Assembly (NCBI GenBank): GCA_042091375.1
Contig: JBELHO010000008.1
Span: 33,899-97,898 of the forward strand
Direction: 5' to 3'
Source: JBELHO01 sp042091375
GTDB lineage: Bacteria > Pseudomonadota > Gammaproteobacteria > Enterobacterales > Alteromonadaceae
DNA length: 64,000 bases
The translations under genes and the position numbers were made by a program. Each line of letters starts with the position of its first letter. Positions within the stretch are counted from its first letter, which is position 1. The notes below the pieces were generated by a model. That model saw nothing but the letters and a program-made list of their open reading frames with translations, was not told where the DNA came from and did no database searches. Positions 36,619 to 46,114 of this stretch are shown one piece after another.

Positions 36619-37716
36619 TTACCGTTGTTGATAATAGGCTTTAAGTGTCAGGTCATTGTATTCACGCATAGATTGATAAAACTGACTATATGATGCCCAA
36701 ACATTGGCAAAATCTGTATCAGCTGCAACTTGCTCAGCAATCACTTGCTCAGTGTATTGTTTAAGCGTCTGCATCACATCATCAGGAAATTGACGCAATT
36801 TTACCTTGTGCTCGCTAACTAAATTGAGCAGCGCTTCATTATTGCGGGCATTGTATTCATCTAAGGTATCTTGGTTGACTGCTTTTGCCGCTATTTCAAT
36901 GATTTTTTGCAGATCTTCGGGTAATTCATTGAGGGCTTTTTGATTAATTAAGAACTCTAAATTAGTACCTGTTTCATGCCAAACAGACGAATAATAAAAA
37001 TCTGCTGCTTGGTAAAAACCAAAAGCTAAATCGTTATATGGGCCAACCCACTCGGAGGCATCTATAGCACCGCTTTGCAATGCAGAGAATATTTCGCCAC
37101 CAGTTAAGGTAACCGGAATAGCACCAGCGCGTTTAAGCACTTCACCGCCTAAACCGGGAATGCGCATTTTTAAGCCTTTGAGATCGTCAACACTGGCTAT
37201 TTCTTTTTTAAACCAACCAGCGAATTGTGCGCCTGAATTACCTCCCGCTAAAGGGATAATGCCAAAGGGTTGATATAATTTCTGCCACAGGGCTAAACCA
37301 CCGCCATAATGTAGCCAAGCATTAAATTCAGTGGCGGTCATGCCAAACGGAATAGCACTAAAAATAGGTGCTGCAGGAATTTTTCCTTTCCAATAATAAG
37401 CGCCACTGTGTCCCATTTGCACTGTACCTTGAGAAACTGCATCAAACACTTCAAAACCCGGCACCAGTTCACCAGCGCCGTAAACTTTGATGGTTAAGCG
37501 CCCAGCGCTCATTTCATTGACATAATCGGCAAATTTTTCAGGTGCTAGTCCTAAACCCGGAAAGTTTTTGGGCCATGAAGTCACCAATTTCCACTGGAAT
37601 TTTTGCTGGCTGGGTGCGCTAGCTTGAGCCGCTGGATTAGCTTTTTCTGAGCAGGCAGACAAAAAAATCAAGCTCGACACAAAGGCAATAGCTAGGGACA
37701 AATTTTTCATATTCAT
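36619..37716 (-). CDS. TRAP transporter substrate-binding protein (TakP-like)
   Basis: A 365-residue binding protein with an N-terminal lipoprotein signal (SLIFLSACSE, lipobox Cys near 22). The segments GLKMRIPGLGGEVLKRAG, GGEIFSALQSGAIDASEWVGP and FYYSSVWHETGTNLEF follow the TakP branch of DctP proteins, which bind 2-oxo acids; the Arg in MRIP contacts the carboxylate. Related members bind lactate or other acids, so the exact ligand is uncertain. It is the last gene of a three-gene TRAP operon. Confidence 0.85.
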   Translation of the reverse strand: MNMKNLSLAIAFVSSLIFLSACSEKANPAAQASAPSQQKFQWKLVTSWPKNFPGLGLAPEKFADYVNEMSAGRLTIKVYGAGELVPGFEVFDAVSQGTVQMGHSGAYYWKGKIPAAPIFSAIPFGMTATEFNAWLHYGGGLALWQKLYQPFGIIPLAGGNSGAQFAGWFKKEIASVDDLKGLKMRIPGLGGEVLKRAGAIPVTLTGGEIFSALQSGAIDASEWVGPYNDLAFGFYQAADFYYSSVWHETGTNLEFLINQKALNELPEDLQKIIEIAAKAVNQDTLDEYNARNNEALLNLVSEHKVKLRQFPDDVMQTLKQYTEQVIAEQVAADTDFANVWASYSQFYQSMREYNDLTLKAYYQQR

Positions 37717-37742
37717 AGGTTAATTCCGTTAATACTTTTTTA

Positions 37743-39131
37743 TTATTGAGTGTAAATGGTTGCTGGCAACCAAGTGATTAATTCCGGCCACAGAGCAAGC
37801 GTCAATAATAACAATAATTGCATAATAATAAAGGGGATAACGCCGCGATATATGGCAGCGGTTTTAATCGCTTTATCGGCTACCCCACGCAAATAAAATA
37901 AGGCAAAACCAAAAGGTGGGGTCAAGAACGAGGTTTGCAAGTTAATAGCGATCATAATACCCAGCCAAATAGGATCTAAGCCCATAGCCAATAAAATCGG
38001 GGCAACAATGGGCACAACCACGAAAGTAATTTCAATAAAGTCTAAAATAAAGCCCAACAAAAAAATCACTAACATGGTGATCAGTGTCGCACCAAGTAAG
38101 CCACCGGGCATTTGTTGGAAAAACCCATGGACTAACTCCTCGCCACCAAAGCCTCTAAATACCAAAGAAAAAAAGCTGGCGCCAATTAATATTAAAAACA
38201 CCATAGCGGTAATTTTCACTGTGGTTTGCATCACCATAGTTAAGCTTTTTCGACTCAGTTGTTGTTGCCACAGGGCTAACAGGGTCGCCCCCATAGCCCC
38301 GACGCCAGCCGCTTCGGTTGGCGTTGCAAACCCCAATAAAATCGATCCCAAAACCACCAACATTAGTAATATTGGCGGTAATAACGAAGACAGTAGCAAT
38401 GACCACAATGATTGCTGTTGCTGAATTTCAGCGACATCTTGCTTAGTCAATCGCGGCACGCAGTCCGGCTTGAGTATGGCGTAAATAACACAATAACTCA
38501 TATACATGGCAACGAGGATCAAGCCAGGGATCACCGCACCAGCAAATAAATCGCCAACAGATACTGTTTTTGGACTAAAAATCCCCATGCTTAATTGCGC
38601 TTTTTGATAAGCACTGGACAATACATCGCCCAATAACACTAGAGCGATAGAAGGAGGAATGATTTGACCTAAGGTGCCCGTCGCACAAATAATGCCGGTT
38701 GAAAATTCGGCTTTGTAACCGCGCTTTAGCATAGTCGGCAACGACAGTAAGCCCATGGTTACCACAGTTGCGCCTACGATGCCGGTACTTGCTGCCAGTA
38801 ACATGCCAACTAAGGTGACAGAAATCCCCAAGCCTCCGCGTAAACGGCCGAAAACAACGGCCATAGCGTTAAGTAAATTTTCAGCAATTTTAGCGCGTTC
38901 AAGCATGGCGCCCATAAATACAAATAACGGCACCGCCAATAACGTTTGATTGTTCATTACACCAAAAATTCGGCTGGGGATGGCACTGAGAAATGCACTG
39001 TCAAAGGTGTTAAATAAGCTACCTATACCAGCGAAGATCAGCGCCGTTCCGGCCAGAGAAAAAGCCACAGGGTAACCACATAACAACACGATGCAGACCA
39101 CAACAAACATTAAAATAGCAATATATTCCAT
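37743..39131 (-). CDS. TRAP transporter large permease (DctM)
   Basis: A 462-residue membrane protein with about 12-13 helices and typical DctM motifs (PLFVFMGAMLERA, GIVGATVVTMGLLSLPTMLKRGY, GTLGQIIPPS, ATPTEAAGVG, TPPFGFALFYLRGV). It is driven by a sodium gradient, so it fits with the sodium-pumping Nqr encoded next to it. It starts 3 bases after the DctQ stop. Confidence 0.93.
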   Translation of the reverse strand: MEYIAILMFVVVCIVLLCGYPVAFSLAGTALIFAGIGSLFNTFDSAFLSAIPSRIFGVMNNQTLLAVPLFVFMGAMLERAKIAENLLNAMAVVFGRLRGGLGISVTLVGMLLAASTGIVGATVVTMGLLSLPTMLKRGYKAEFSTGIICATGTLGQIIPPSIALVLLGDVLSSAYQKAQLSMGIFSPKTVSVGDLFAGAVIPGLILVAMYMSYCVIYAILKPDCVPRLTKQDVAEIQQQQSLWSLLLSSLLPPILLMLVVLGSILLGFATPTEAAGVGAMGATLLALWQQQLSRKSLTMVMQTTVKITAMVFLILIGASFFSLVFRGFGGEELVHGFFQQMPGGLLGATLITMLVIFLLGFILDFIEITFVVVPIVAPILLAMGLDPIWLGIMIAINLQTSFLTPPFGFALFYLRGVADKAIKTAAIYRGVIPFIIMQLLLLLTLALWPELITWLPATIYTQ

Positions 39132-39134
39132 TGA

Positions 39135-39695
39135 TCAGGCCGTCCTGTTTTGGTTTTGGTCTTGGTTTTGCTTAGAGTCTTTGTTGCTGTTTATCAGCAC
39201 ATCTAGGTTGCGGATAATTTCGCCTACCCCCTGCAAACCAAGGGTGATACTCAGTAGCAAGAGTAATGTTTTATTGAGATAAACTATGGGTAAACCACCC
39301 GCTTCTGGTGACTTTTCTAAAATTTGCCATGAAATCACCACGTAATCTACACTTAGCATAAATAAAGTCACGCACATAGGTAACAACAACAGTAAACTGC
39401 CCAACAAATCTACCCATGCTTTGCCTTGCGCAGTAAATTTTTGGTAAAAAATATCGACCCGCACATGACCATCAGCCTTTAAGGTGTAGCCAGCACCTAG
39501 CATAAATACCAAGGCGTGAAAGTACAGCACTGACTCTTGTAGTCCAATCCAGCCGAGGTCAAAGCCATAGCGCAAAGCCACAATCGCAAAGCTGACCACC
39601 ACCATTAGCAAGGTTAACCAAGCAATAAGCCTGCCGGTAAGTTCAGTTAATTTGTCAATAAAAGTAAGGGTTTTGGTTAAGCCCGAGTGCAACAT
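39135..39695 (-). CDS. TRAP transporter small permease (DctQ)
   Basis: About 186 residues with four membrane helices (TLLMVVVSFAIVALRY, LYFHALVFMLGAGYTL, LLGSLLLLLPMCVTLF, LLLLLSITLGLQG). The VRVDIFYQKF segment is typical of DctQ. I start it at ATG 39695 (MLHSGLTKTLTFID); an in-frame extension to 39755 has no better ribosome site. First gene of the TRAP operon. Confidence 0.88.
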   Translation of the reverse strand: MLHSGLTKTLTFIDKLTELTGRLIAWLTLLMVVVSFAIVALRYGFDLGWIGLQESVLYFHALVFMLGAGYTLKADGHVRVDIFYQKFTAQGKAWVDLLGSLLLLLPMCVTLFMLSVDYVVISWQILEKSPEAGGLPIVYLNKTLLLLLSITLGLQGVGEIIRNLDVLINSNKDSKQNQDQNQNRTA

Positions 39696-39843
39696 ATTGC
39701 ATCCATAATTGATCACTGTAGTATTTTGCCTAGCAGAGATAACAGATATTGCCAAAAATTGGAATATCTAGCTGAAAAAACATCTCACTGGATCTAGGAG
39801 TTACTGTCTGGGTTAAAAATAATTTTGCAGTTATTCAAACTAC

Positions 39844-40158
39844 TTATCGGCCACCACCCAGGCAATTAGGTGATGCCGGTGTGTGTTGTTGATAGTGATC
39901 GCGCCACTCTTTTTCGGTATAGGTATGTAATGCTAAGGCATGAATATGGTTAGCTAATTCATCGGCTAAGATGGCATTCACAGCTCTGTGTCTTTTTATT
40001 AGTCGTTGCTCTGCAAAAGCTTGTGCGACAATGACCACTTTAAAGTGTGACTCACTGCCTGGGGCAACATTATGCATATGACTTTCATTGATAACATCGA
40101 GATAAAACGGAGAAAATGCGGTTAATAGCTTTTGTTCAATGGTTGCGGCAATAGTCAT
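39844..40158 (-). CDS. bolA: BolA-family protein
   Basis: About 104 residues with the whole BolA fold: IEQKLLTAFSPFYLDVINES, HFKVVIV with the conserved FxGxxxVxRHR-type segment AEQRLIKRHRAV and the ELANHIHALALHTYTEKEW helix. BolA partners with monothiol glutaredoxins in iron-sulfur metabolism. I start it at ATG 40158 (GAGAA upstream), not the in-frame TTG at 40170. In Vibrio bolA is next to nqrA; here the TRAP genes and fabV lie between. Confidence 0.92.
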   Translation of the reverse strand: MTIAATIEQKLLTAFSPFYLDVINESHMHNVAPGSESHFKVVIVAQAFAEQRLIKRHRAVNAILADELANHIHALALHTYTEKEWRDHYQQHTPASPNCLGGGR

Positions 40159-40279
40159 TTCAATTCTCAATGTGCAGTTGTTTGCTCATTTCACGTTTAG
40201 GGGCTTAAACCTTAATTTTAAGGCGCTCGTTGCCCAATGTCACCTATTTTTGATGTTAAGTTATCAACAGTAACTTTGA

Positions 40280-40927
40280 TTAACCGCCATTGATGATCCG
40301 TCTAAAGGTCAAATTAATCCGCATCGGTTGTTGTTGTCGGGTTTTGCCAATGGCATGTTGCCAGCAACTTTGGGTGGTACCAGACATCACTAACAAACTG
40401 CCAGATTGCAGAGGCAATTTAAATTTTTGCCCTGTGCTTTTGTGCTTTAACTGAAATACTCTGTTTGCCCCCAGTGACAGTGAAGCAATAATAGGTTTAT
40501 TGCCTAATTCCGGTTCATCATCGCTGTGCCAGCCCATTGAATCTTGATGATCGCGATAGCAGTTAACTAATACCGAATTAAATTGCTGTTCACAAAAAAC
40601 CTCCACCCTTTGTTTAATATCGGCTAAAAGTGGCGTCCAAGCCAATGCCGTCAACTTGAGTTTTGAATAACAATAGTCGGCATTGCGATCACCATACCAG
40701 GCTTGCAAACGCGGAATATCAATAAGTTTGCCGAACATAACGATGCGGTCTTGTCGCCATGCACACTGTTGGTATAAATTATCTAGCCACAACAAACTGT
40801 CATCATAGCTAATAAAGTTTGGGTAATATTTGATGGTGGCGTCAGGTAAATCAATGTCGATTTTAAGCTCCTTAATGGCTTTGCTGCCTTCGCTCTTTGC
40901 CCAACAGAATAATTTATCATCTGTCAC
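40280..40927 (-). CDS. AlkB-like Fe(II)/2-oxoglutarate dioxygenase
   Basis: A 215-residue nucleic-acid dealkylation-type dioxygenase. Iron ligands are His and Asp in MGWHSDDEPE and the distal His in CWQHAI. The 2-oxoglutarate-binding Arg lies in MRINLTFR. The region NCYRDHQDSMGWHSD matches the AlkB/ALKBH2-3 style (NxYxxGxDxxxxHxDxE). It likely repairs alkylated bases in DNA or RNA. Divergent from rlmG with 70 bases between the starts. Confidence 0.9.
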   Translation of the reverse strand: MTDDKLFCWAKSEGSKAIKELKIDIDLPDATIKYYPNFISYDDSLLWLDNLYQQCAWRQDRIVMFGKLIDIPRLQAWYGDRNADYCYSKLKLTALAWTPLLADIKQRVEVFCEQQFNSVLVNCYRDHQDSMGWHSDDEPELGNKPIIASLSLGANRVFQLKHKSTGQKFKLPLQSGSLLVMSGTTQSCWQHAIGKTRQQQPMRINLTFRRIINGG

Positions 40928-40997
40928 TGGCTGAGTTTACTAAATTTTGGCACAATAGCGCCCCTAAAGATAATAACCAAAGAATATATTAGCCGCG

Positions 40998-42140
40998 ATG
41001 ATTTCTCCCTTTACAGTCAATGACCGCAATCTTTTGCTGCAGCGTTTTCCCGTGGCACAAGTCAATCGCAGTTTACAAGCATGGGATGCGGTGGATGAGT
41101 ATTTGGTTGATCACGCTGCGCAACAGGGCTTGATTGACACTGATACTAAGCTGCTGATCATCAATGATGACTTTGGTGCCATTGCCCTAAATTATCATCT
41201 CAACTCGGTAGTAACAGTCACTGATTCAACCATCAGCACTGCGGGGTTAATCGCTAATCTGCAACACAACAATTTGACCTTTGCACGACTGCAACAACTA
41301 TCAAGTCTGGATCCTCTCCCTGAAGACATTGATGTTATTTTATATAAAATTCCCAAAAGTAAAACCTTGTTAGTTGAGCAACTGATCACTATACACAATA
41401 GCTATAAAGATAAATCGGTGGTATTTATTGCCGGTGATAAAGCCAAAAATATTCACAGCTCAACCTTGCAGTTGTTTACAAAGTATTTAGGCACGACAAC
41501 AACCTCGCTAGCCAAAAAGAAAGCCCGATTAGTGTTTGCCCAATTGAACAATACCAGCCGCTATGAACCAAATCAAAGCAACTGCTGGACGTTAGAAAAC
41601 AGCAACATCGTGGTCAATAACATGGCCAATGTGTTTGCCCGCGAAAAACTTGATATCGGCGCTCGTTTGTTTATTGCCAATTTGCCCAGTCAACTGCAAC
41701 AACGCCATATTGTTGATTTAGGTTGTGGCAATGGCGTTATTGGCTTGTCAGTACTTGAAAAATGCTCTTCGGCAAAGCTTCATTTTGTCGATGAGTCATA
41801 CATGGCCGTTGCTTCTGCACAACAAAATGTTGCCGCTAACTTTGCTGATAGCATTGCCCATTGTCAATTTAGCGTCAACGATTGCTTAACTGGATTTGCT
41901 CCGAGTAGTGTTGATTTGATCTTGTGTAATCCGCCTTTTCATCAACAAAATGCGGTCACCGATCACATTGCTTGGCAAATGTTTAAAGACAGCTACCGAG
42001 TATTAAAAAAAGGCGGCGAATTGAGAATAGTCGGCAATCGACAGTTGGCTTACCACATAAAACTCCAACGGTTATTCGGCAATGAAAAACTGATCGCTAG
42101 CAACCAAAAGTTTGTAGTACTGTCGGCGATCAAATCATGA
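40998..42140 (+). CDS. rlmG: 23S rRNA (guanine-N2) methyltransferase RlmG
   Basis: A 380-residue SAM-dependent enzyme that modifies G1835 of 23S rRNA. The N-terminal pseudo-methyltransferase half starts with LLLQRFPV and LQAWDAVDEYL, close to E. coli RlmG. The C-terminal catalytic half has the SAM loop VDLGCGNGVIG and the NPPFH motif for an exocyclic amino group. Length is near that of E. coli (378). Confidence 0.92.
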   Translation: MISPFTVNDRNLLLQRFPVAQVNRSLQAWDAVDEYLVDHAAQQGLIDTDTKLLIINDDFGAIALNYHLNSVVTVTDSTISTAGLIANLQHNNLTFARLQQLSSLDPLPEDIDVILYKIPKSKTLLVEQLITIHNSYKDKSVVFIAGDKAKNIHSSTLQLFTKYLGTTTTSLAKKKARLVFAQLNNTSRYEPNQSNCWTLENSNIVVNNMANVFAREKLDIGARLFIANLPSQLQQRHIVDLGCGNGVIGLSVLEKCSSAKLHFVDESYMAVASAQQNVAANFADSIAHCQFSVNDCLTGFAPSSVDLILCNPPFHQQNAVTDHIAWQMFKDSYRVLKKGGELRIVGNRQLAYHIKLQRLFGNEKLIASNQKFVVLSAIKS

Positions 42141-42186
42141 TCACCGAGTTGCATTGTTTACAACTGGACTACTCTGCTATATCCAC

Positions 42187-42246
42187 AACCATAGTATTTC
42201 AAACCATAGTTTTCAAAACCATAGTTTTCAAAATCATAGTTTTTAC
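42187..42246. repeat. Four tandem 15-bp repeats upstream of the YajG-like gene
   Basis: Four copies of AACCATAGTTTTCAA (the first reads ...TATTTCA, the last AATCATAGTTTTTAC) lie head to tail between rlmG and the lipoprotein gene, ending 30 bases before its ATG. The period is a multiple of three, which makes an open frame that is not a gene. Confidence 0.9.
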
Positions 42247-42275
42247 ACCGCTATTTTTCATAGGCAAGCTATTTT

Positions 42276-42848
42276 ATGTCAATTATTAGTAAGGCAGTTT
42301 TTGCAGTTTTTATGTTGTCAGTCAGCGCTTGTAGCAGTCAACAAAGTCACTTTATTGTTGCTCCACAATTAATGAGTTCAGCTACATTCACAAGTGAAAG
42401 TTGCTCTGCAACACTTAATGTCGCTGATTTGCGTATAGATAAACACTTAGTGGCAATTTTTCGAGAAAATGAACCAACATCCTTTATTGCATCTCGACAA
42501 TTTTTAACCGAAGTGATCGCTGAGGCCATGACCGAACCTTGGGCTGCACAAGGTGTTAAGATAGTAAAAAACAGCACTAACCGCATCGACCTCAACCTCA
42601 ACAAAAGCGAGGTTGCAGTTGAGCAAACATTGACATCCTATAGCTCAGTAACCCATATTGAAATGCAAGTAACGGTAAATACTTCATCACAAACCCTAAC
42701 TAAAACCTTTAACAGTAATGGGCAAAGTAAGGGATTGTTAAAAGCCGATCTTGCGGTTTTAGAGAGAGACTTTAATCGAGCATTATCAACATTACTTGAA
42801 CAAATCATCACGGATCAAGAAATTAACTATTTTTTAAATTCACAGTAG
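42276..42848 (+). CDS. YajG-family lipoprotein
   Basis: A 190-residue lipoprotein: signal with LSVSACSS lipobox (Cys near 19), followed by a single beta/alpha domain of the YajG (DUF) family (LNVADLRIDKHLVAIF, FLTEVIAEAMTEPWAAQGVKI). E. coli yajG lies beside ampG and bolA, the same neighbourhood as here. The cyclophilin gene follows after 12 bases, so they are likely co-transcribed. Molecular role unknown. Confidence 0.82.
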   Translation: MSIISKAVFAVFMLSVSACSSQQSHFIVAPQLMSSATFTSESCSATLNVADLRIDKHLVAIFRENEPTSFIASRQFLTEVIAEAMTEPWAAQGVKIVKNSTNRIDLNLNKSEVAVEQTLTSYSSVTHIEMQVTVNTSSQTLTKTFNSNGQSKGLLKADLAVLERDFNRALSTLLEQIITDQEINYFLNSQ

Positions 42849-42860
42849 TAGGTTGCAAAA

Positions 42861-43463
42861 ATGACAAATTTACGGTTTTTTCTATTGATATACATATTGT
42901 TCACCGGCCAAGTGACAGCGCATGATAAGGTGAAAAATGTCGCTATCGATCCCAATAATATTTACCCCAAGGTAGCGTTTGAAACCTCAATGGGGACTAT
43001 TGTGGTCGAGCTTGATCGAGTGAGAGCACCAATAACCGTCGATAATTTTTTAACATACGTAGTGAGCGGCGAGTACAACAATACCATTTTCCATCGAGTC
43101 ATCGCCGACTTTATTGTGCAAGGTGGTGGTTACGACGAAAATTTCACCATCAAAAAAGTCAATGACAATATTGTTAACGAATCGGGTAACGGTCTGAAAA
43201 ATACCTTTGGCACCATTGCCATGGCCAAGCAAAGTCGACCCCACACCGCCAATCGCCAATTCTTTTTTAATGTGGCTGACAACGACAGTTTAGATCCAGG
43301 TCGCCGCTGGGGCTACACTGTGTTTGGCATCGTTGTAGAGGGTGAGGAAGTACTGACTAAAATGGCGGCAGTTAAAACCGATTATCACCAAGAAATGGCT
43401 TGGCAAGACGTGCCGGTTCAGGCCATTGTTATTCATAAAGCCAAATTATTACCCGCCGAATAA
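42861..43463 (+). CDS. Periplasmic cyclophilin-type peptidyl-prolyl isomerase
   Basis: A 200-residue cyclophilin with a signal peptide (about 1-20, ending VTAHD). Active-site segments are FHRVIADFIVQGGG (catalytic Arg), RPHTANRQFFFNVADND (binding pocket) and WGYTVFGIVVEGEEVL. It catalyses cis-trans isomerisation of proline bonds in exported proteins. It follows the YajG-like gene by 12 bases, the yajG-ppi-ampG order known in Vibrio. Confidence 0.92.
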   Translation: MTNLRFFLLIYILFTGQVTAHDKVKNVAIDPNNIYPKVAFETSMGTIVVELDRVRAPITVDNFLTYVVSGEYNNTIFHRVIADFIVQGGGYDENFTIKKVNDNIVNESGNGLKNTFGTIAMAKQSRPHTANRQFFFNVADNDSLDPGRRWGYTVFGIVVEGEEVLTKMAAVKTDYHQEMAWQDVPVQAIVIHKAKLLPAE

Positions 43464-43633
43464 CCACTGCTTTTACTCCCCTAATGATGTGCTATTGGCA
43501 AAACAACGCTGTGCTTCATTGACAATATGTGATTTATCTACGATAACTAAGGTAGTCAGCGTCGCTGTTCTACTGGCATAGAAATTCACTTATTTTGTCC
43601 TTTGTTGAACTAATCACTGACTCGGAGATAATG

Positions 43634-43963
43634 ATGATAATAGAGCAGTTTATCAATGAAAAAATACAACAGGTCAGTGCCTACATAACTGCGGTCATAG
43701 AACATTCACTGCACTACACCGAATTGGATAATTTTGTAGTAAATACCATTGAGGAATGGTCATTACTCAATGTTGTCGACGAAACCCCTAGCAACGCCAA
43801 AGAACGAGTATTCTGGCACATAATGCACGAGTTAAGCGCCCATGGTGGTCATGCCTTAGAAGAAAATTTATTTTTTCGCAGTGAAATTAATACCTGTGTA
43901 GATTTTTTTAATGGTTTAGGCAGTTACCCCATCGATTGTATCGGTTGGCGGCCTTTGCCTTAA
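43634..43963 (+). CDS. Conserved-looking small protein of unknown function
   Basis: About 109 residues, soluble, acidic, with a helical start (IIEQFINEKIQQVSAYITAVIEHS) and a His/Glu-rich stretch (HIMHELSAHGGHALEENLFF) followed by a Cys-containing tail (CVDFFNGLGSYPIDCIGW). The HxxHExxxHGGHxLEE pattern could bind a metal, but no family is recognised. I start it at ATG 43634, with GGAG six bases upstream; ATG 43631 is nearly equivalent. It sits between the cyclophilin and the ampG-like gene. Confidence 0.6.
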   Translation: MIIEQFINEKIQQVSAYITAVIEHSLHYTELDNFVVNTIEEWSLLNVVDETPSNAKERVFWHIMHELSAHGGHALEENLFFRSEINTCVDFFNGLGSYPIDCIGWRPLP

Positions 43964-44112
43964 AAAACCAATGCCAGTATATGCCTAACAAACCTAGATC
44001 TACTGATCGATTGAGTTTGATGAGTTAACAATTATCTGCTGATCAGACTTCTCTCCTGAATGGCTGTCTGCTAACCTAGCGCAATATTCGCAGCAGCTGA
44101 AGTAAATCATTG

Positions 44113-45705
44113 ATGGCAACCCCGCAAAGTATCAAACAAACCCTGTATTATTTTAAAGACCGGCGATTGCTGAGCATTTTCTGTTTCGGTATTGCCAGCG
44201 GTTTTCCTTGGGTAATGACTAGCTCAGCAATGAGTGGTTGGCTAACCGATGAAGGTTTAAGCCGCTCCAGCATTGGTTTATTTGGCTTAATTTTTGTTGC
44301 CTACAGTATTAACTTTCTTTGGTCACCCTTAGCTGACAGGGTAAAAATCCCACTACTTACAAGATTTTTAGGGCAGCGCAGAAGTTGGATTGCCGCTACA
44401 CAAATTGTGATTATTTTAGCCACTTGGCAGCTCTCTTACTTAGAAGCCGCTAGCCAATTACAACTCATGGCGTTATTTGGTCTCATTATTACCATTGCAG
44501 GGGCTACTCAAGATATTGCCATCGACGCTTATCGCATCGACTCACTGGCAGGTGAAGACAATAACTACATGGCTGCTGGATCAGCAATGGCCGTGGCTGG
44601 TTGGTTGACAGGTTTTGCCGGCTTGGGCAGTATACCTTTTATATTGGTCGATCAACCTCATTGGCAATGGCCAAAAGTATACCTAGTGATGGCGGCCATC
44701 ATGGCCTTGTTAGCCATTACAGCCTATGTCGTCAAAGAGCCCTTGAGTAACAGAGAAAAAATACTCAATGCCATAGAAACTAATTATTTACAGATATTGC
44801 CTCATCACAGTAAAAGATCGTTAATGATCATCGCCATCTTACCGCTGATTTTTATCAGTATTATATACGCCAATATTGGTTATCCTAGTTGGCCTGAACA
44901 GCTGTTGGCTAAACAGTACAGCTTTACTTTTATTACTTGCCTTAACATCTTATTGCTGTTTGTTTTTAGTCGCCAGCTTACCCTACTCAACCGCACCGTC
45001 ATTGCTGATCAGCACAACTACAGCGATACTAAAGTTTTGCTGTTACACCGCTTAACGGCTTGGTTACTGACCACACTTGTCGCCCCCATTAAGGAATTTT
45101 TCGATCGCAACGGCACAGGGTTTGCCCTTGCCATTTTACTGTTTATTTTTCTGTTTAAATTAGGTGAGGCCTATTTGGGCAGAATGTCTATTGTATTTTA
45201 TCGCGAAGTCGGTTTTTCAAATACTGATATTGCCTACTATTCAAAAATGATCAATTGGCTGACCACCATAGTATTTTCATTAATTGGCAGTGTATTTATA
45301 ATTCGTTACGGTATTTTAAAAGGTTTGTTTATTGGCGGTATTGCCATGGCCTCAAGTAATTTATTGTTTGCGCTGATGGCTATTGTTGGCCCCGATAAAA
45401 TGCTGTTTGCGTTCACTGTATTCGTTGATGGTTTTACCACAGCATGGGGCTCGGTTGCCTTTGTAGCGTTACTTTCGGTGTTGTGCAATAAAAGTTTTAC
45501 CGCCAGCCAATACGCATTAATGGCTTCGTTAGGTACTTTTGGCCGAGTAATGCTCGGTTCATATTCGGGGATCATTGTTGATTGGCTAGACGGTAACTGG
45601 GCGTTATTTTTTGTCTTGACAGCCCTAATGGTGATCCCTAGTTTGTTGTTTTTATACGCTATTAGAAAACCGTTAACGCGTTTAATTAACCAAGCCAATG
45701 ACTAA
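44113..45705 (+). CDS. ampG: AmpG-family muropeptide transporter
   Basis: A 530-residue major facilitator protein with about 12-14 helices. It has AmpG traits: FCFGIASGFPWVMTSSAMSGWLTDEG near the N-terminus, NFLWSPLADRV and AGATQDIAIDAYRIDSL. The last is the conserved AmpG signature. It imports anhydro-muropeptides for peptidoglycan recycling. ATG 44113 is preferred over the TTG immediately before it. It lies in the yajG-ppi-ampG block. Confidence 0.92.
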   Translation: MATPQSIKQTLYYFKDRRLLSIFCFGIASGFPWVMTSSAMSGWLTDEGLSRSSIGLFGLIFVAYSINFLWSPLADRVKIPLLTRFLGQRRSWIAATQIVIILATWQLSYLEAASQLQLMALFGLIITIAGATQDIAIDAYRIDSLAGEDNNYMAAGSAMAVAGWLTGFAGLGSIPFILVDQPHWQWPKVYLVMAAIMALLAITAYVVKEPLSNREKILNAIETNYLQILPHHSKRSLMIIAILPLIFISIIYANIGYPSWPEQLLAKQYSFTFITCLNILLLFVFSRQLTLLNRTVIADQHNYSDTKVLLLHRLTAWLLTTLVAPIKEFFDRNGTGFALAILLFIFLFKLGEAYLGRMSIVFYREVGFSNTDIAYYSKMINWLTTIVFSLIGSVFIIRYGILKGLFIGGIAMASSNLLFALMAIVGPDKMLFAFTVFVDGFTTAWGSVAFVALLSVLCNKSFTASQYALMASLGTFGRVMLGSYSGIIVDWLDGNWALFFVLTALMVIPSLLFLYAIRKPLTRLINQAND

Positions 45706-45824
45706 ATCCACCTGAACTAGGCTTGTATTTAAAAAAATCTATAAGGGTTTACTCAGAGTTGATAGCGTTACCCTTAAATTTATCCTATGATATTGATATA
45801 CGTGTTAAATTAATTAGGTTTTTT

Positions 45825-45995
45825 ATGATCAAGCTATTCTTTTTACTGCCTATTTTGATGTGTACCATTTGGTGGTGGTATTTAACGAACCGCGGCTATA
45901 CGGTCAAAGATGGCGTGCGTGGCTTTGTCTATATACTTTCTTTTAACGCATTTATTGTCGGCTTTTTTGTGTTAATGATTTTTGTCACCCAGTGA
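45825..45995 (+). CDS. Small two-helix membrane protein
   Basis: A 56-residue protein with helices at about 2-18 (LFFLLPILMCTIWWWYL) and 33-54 (GFVYILSFNAFIVGFFVLMI), joined by a short basic loop (TNRGYTVKDGVRG). The start is ATG 45825; the in-frame upstream extension to 45723 has no hydrophobic or family features. No family is recognised. It lies downstream of ampG with its own small leader. Confidence 0.55.
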   Translation: MIKLFFLLPILMCTIWWWYLTNRGYTVKDGVRGFVYILSFNAFIVGFFVLMIFVTQ

Positions 45996-46114
45996 TCGGC
46001 AATGTTGTTGTACACTCAGTTGAGTAATATCAATTACACATAAATAATAAAGTGTAATGGGTGATAGCTATGGTTGCCTACCACCCATCTTAACGGCGAA
46101 ATTAACTAACTGCT

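Noticed and set aside
42154..42372. Open frame with NHSFQ pentapeptide repeats
   Set aside because: It arises from the 15-bp tandem repeat and overlaps the YajG-like gene in another frame.
45306..45698. Minus-strand 130-residue open frame
   Set aside because: Antisense shadow of ampG.
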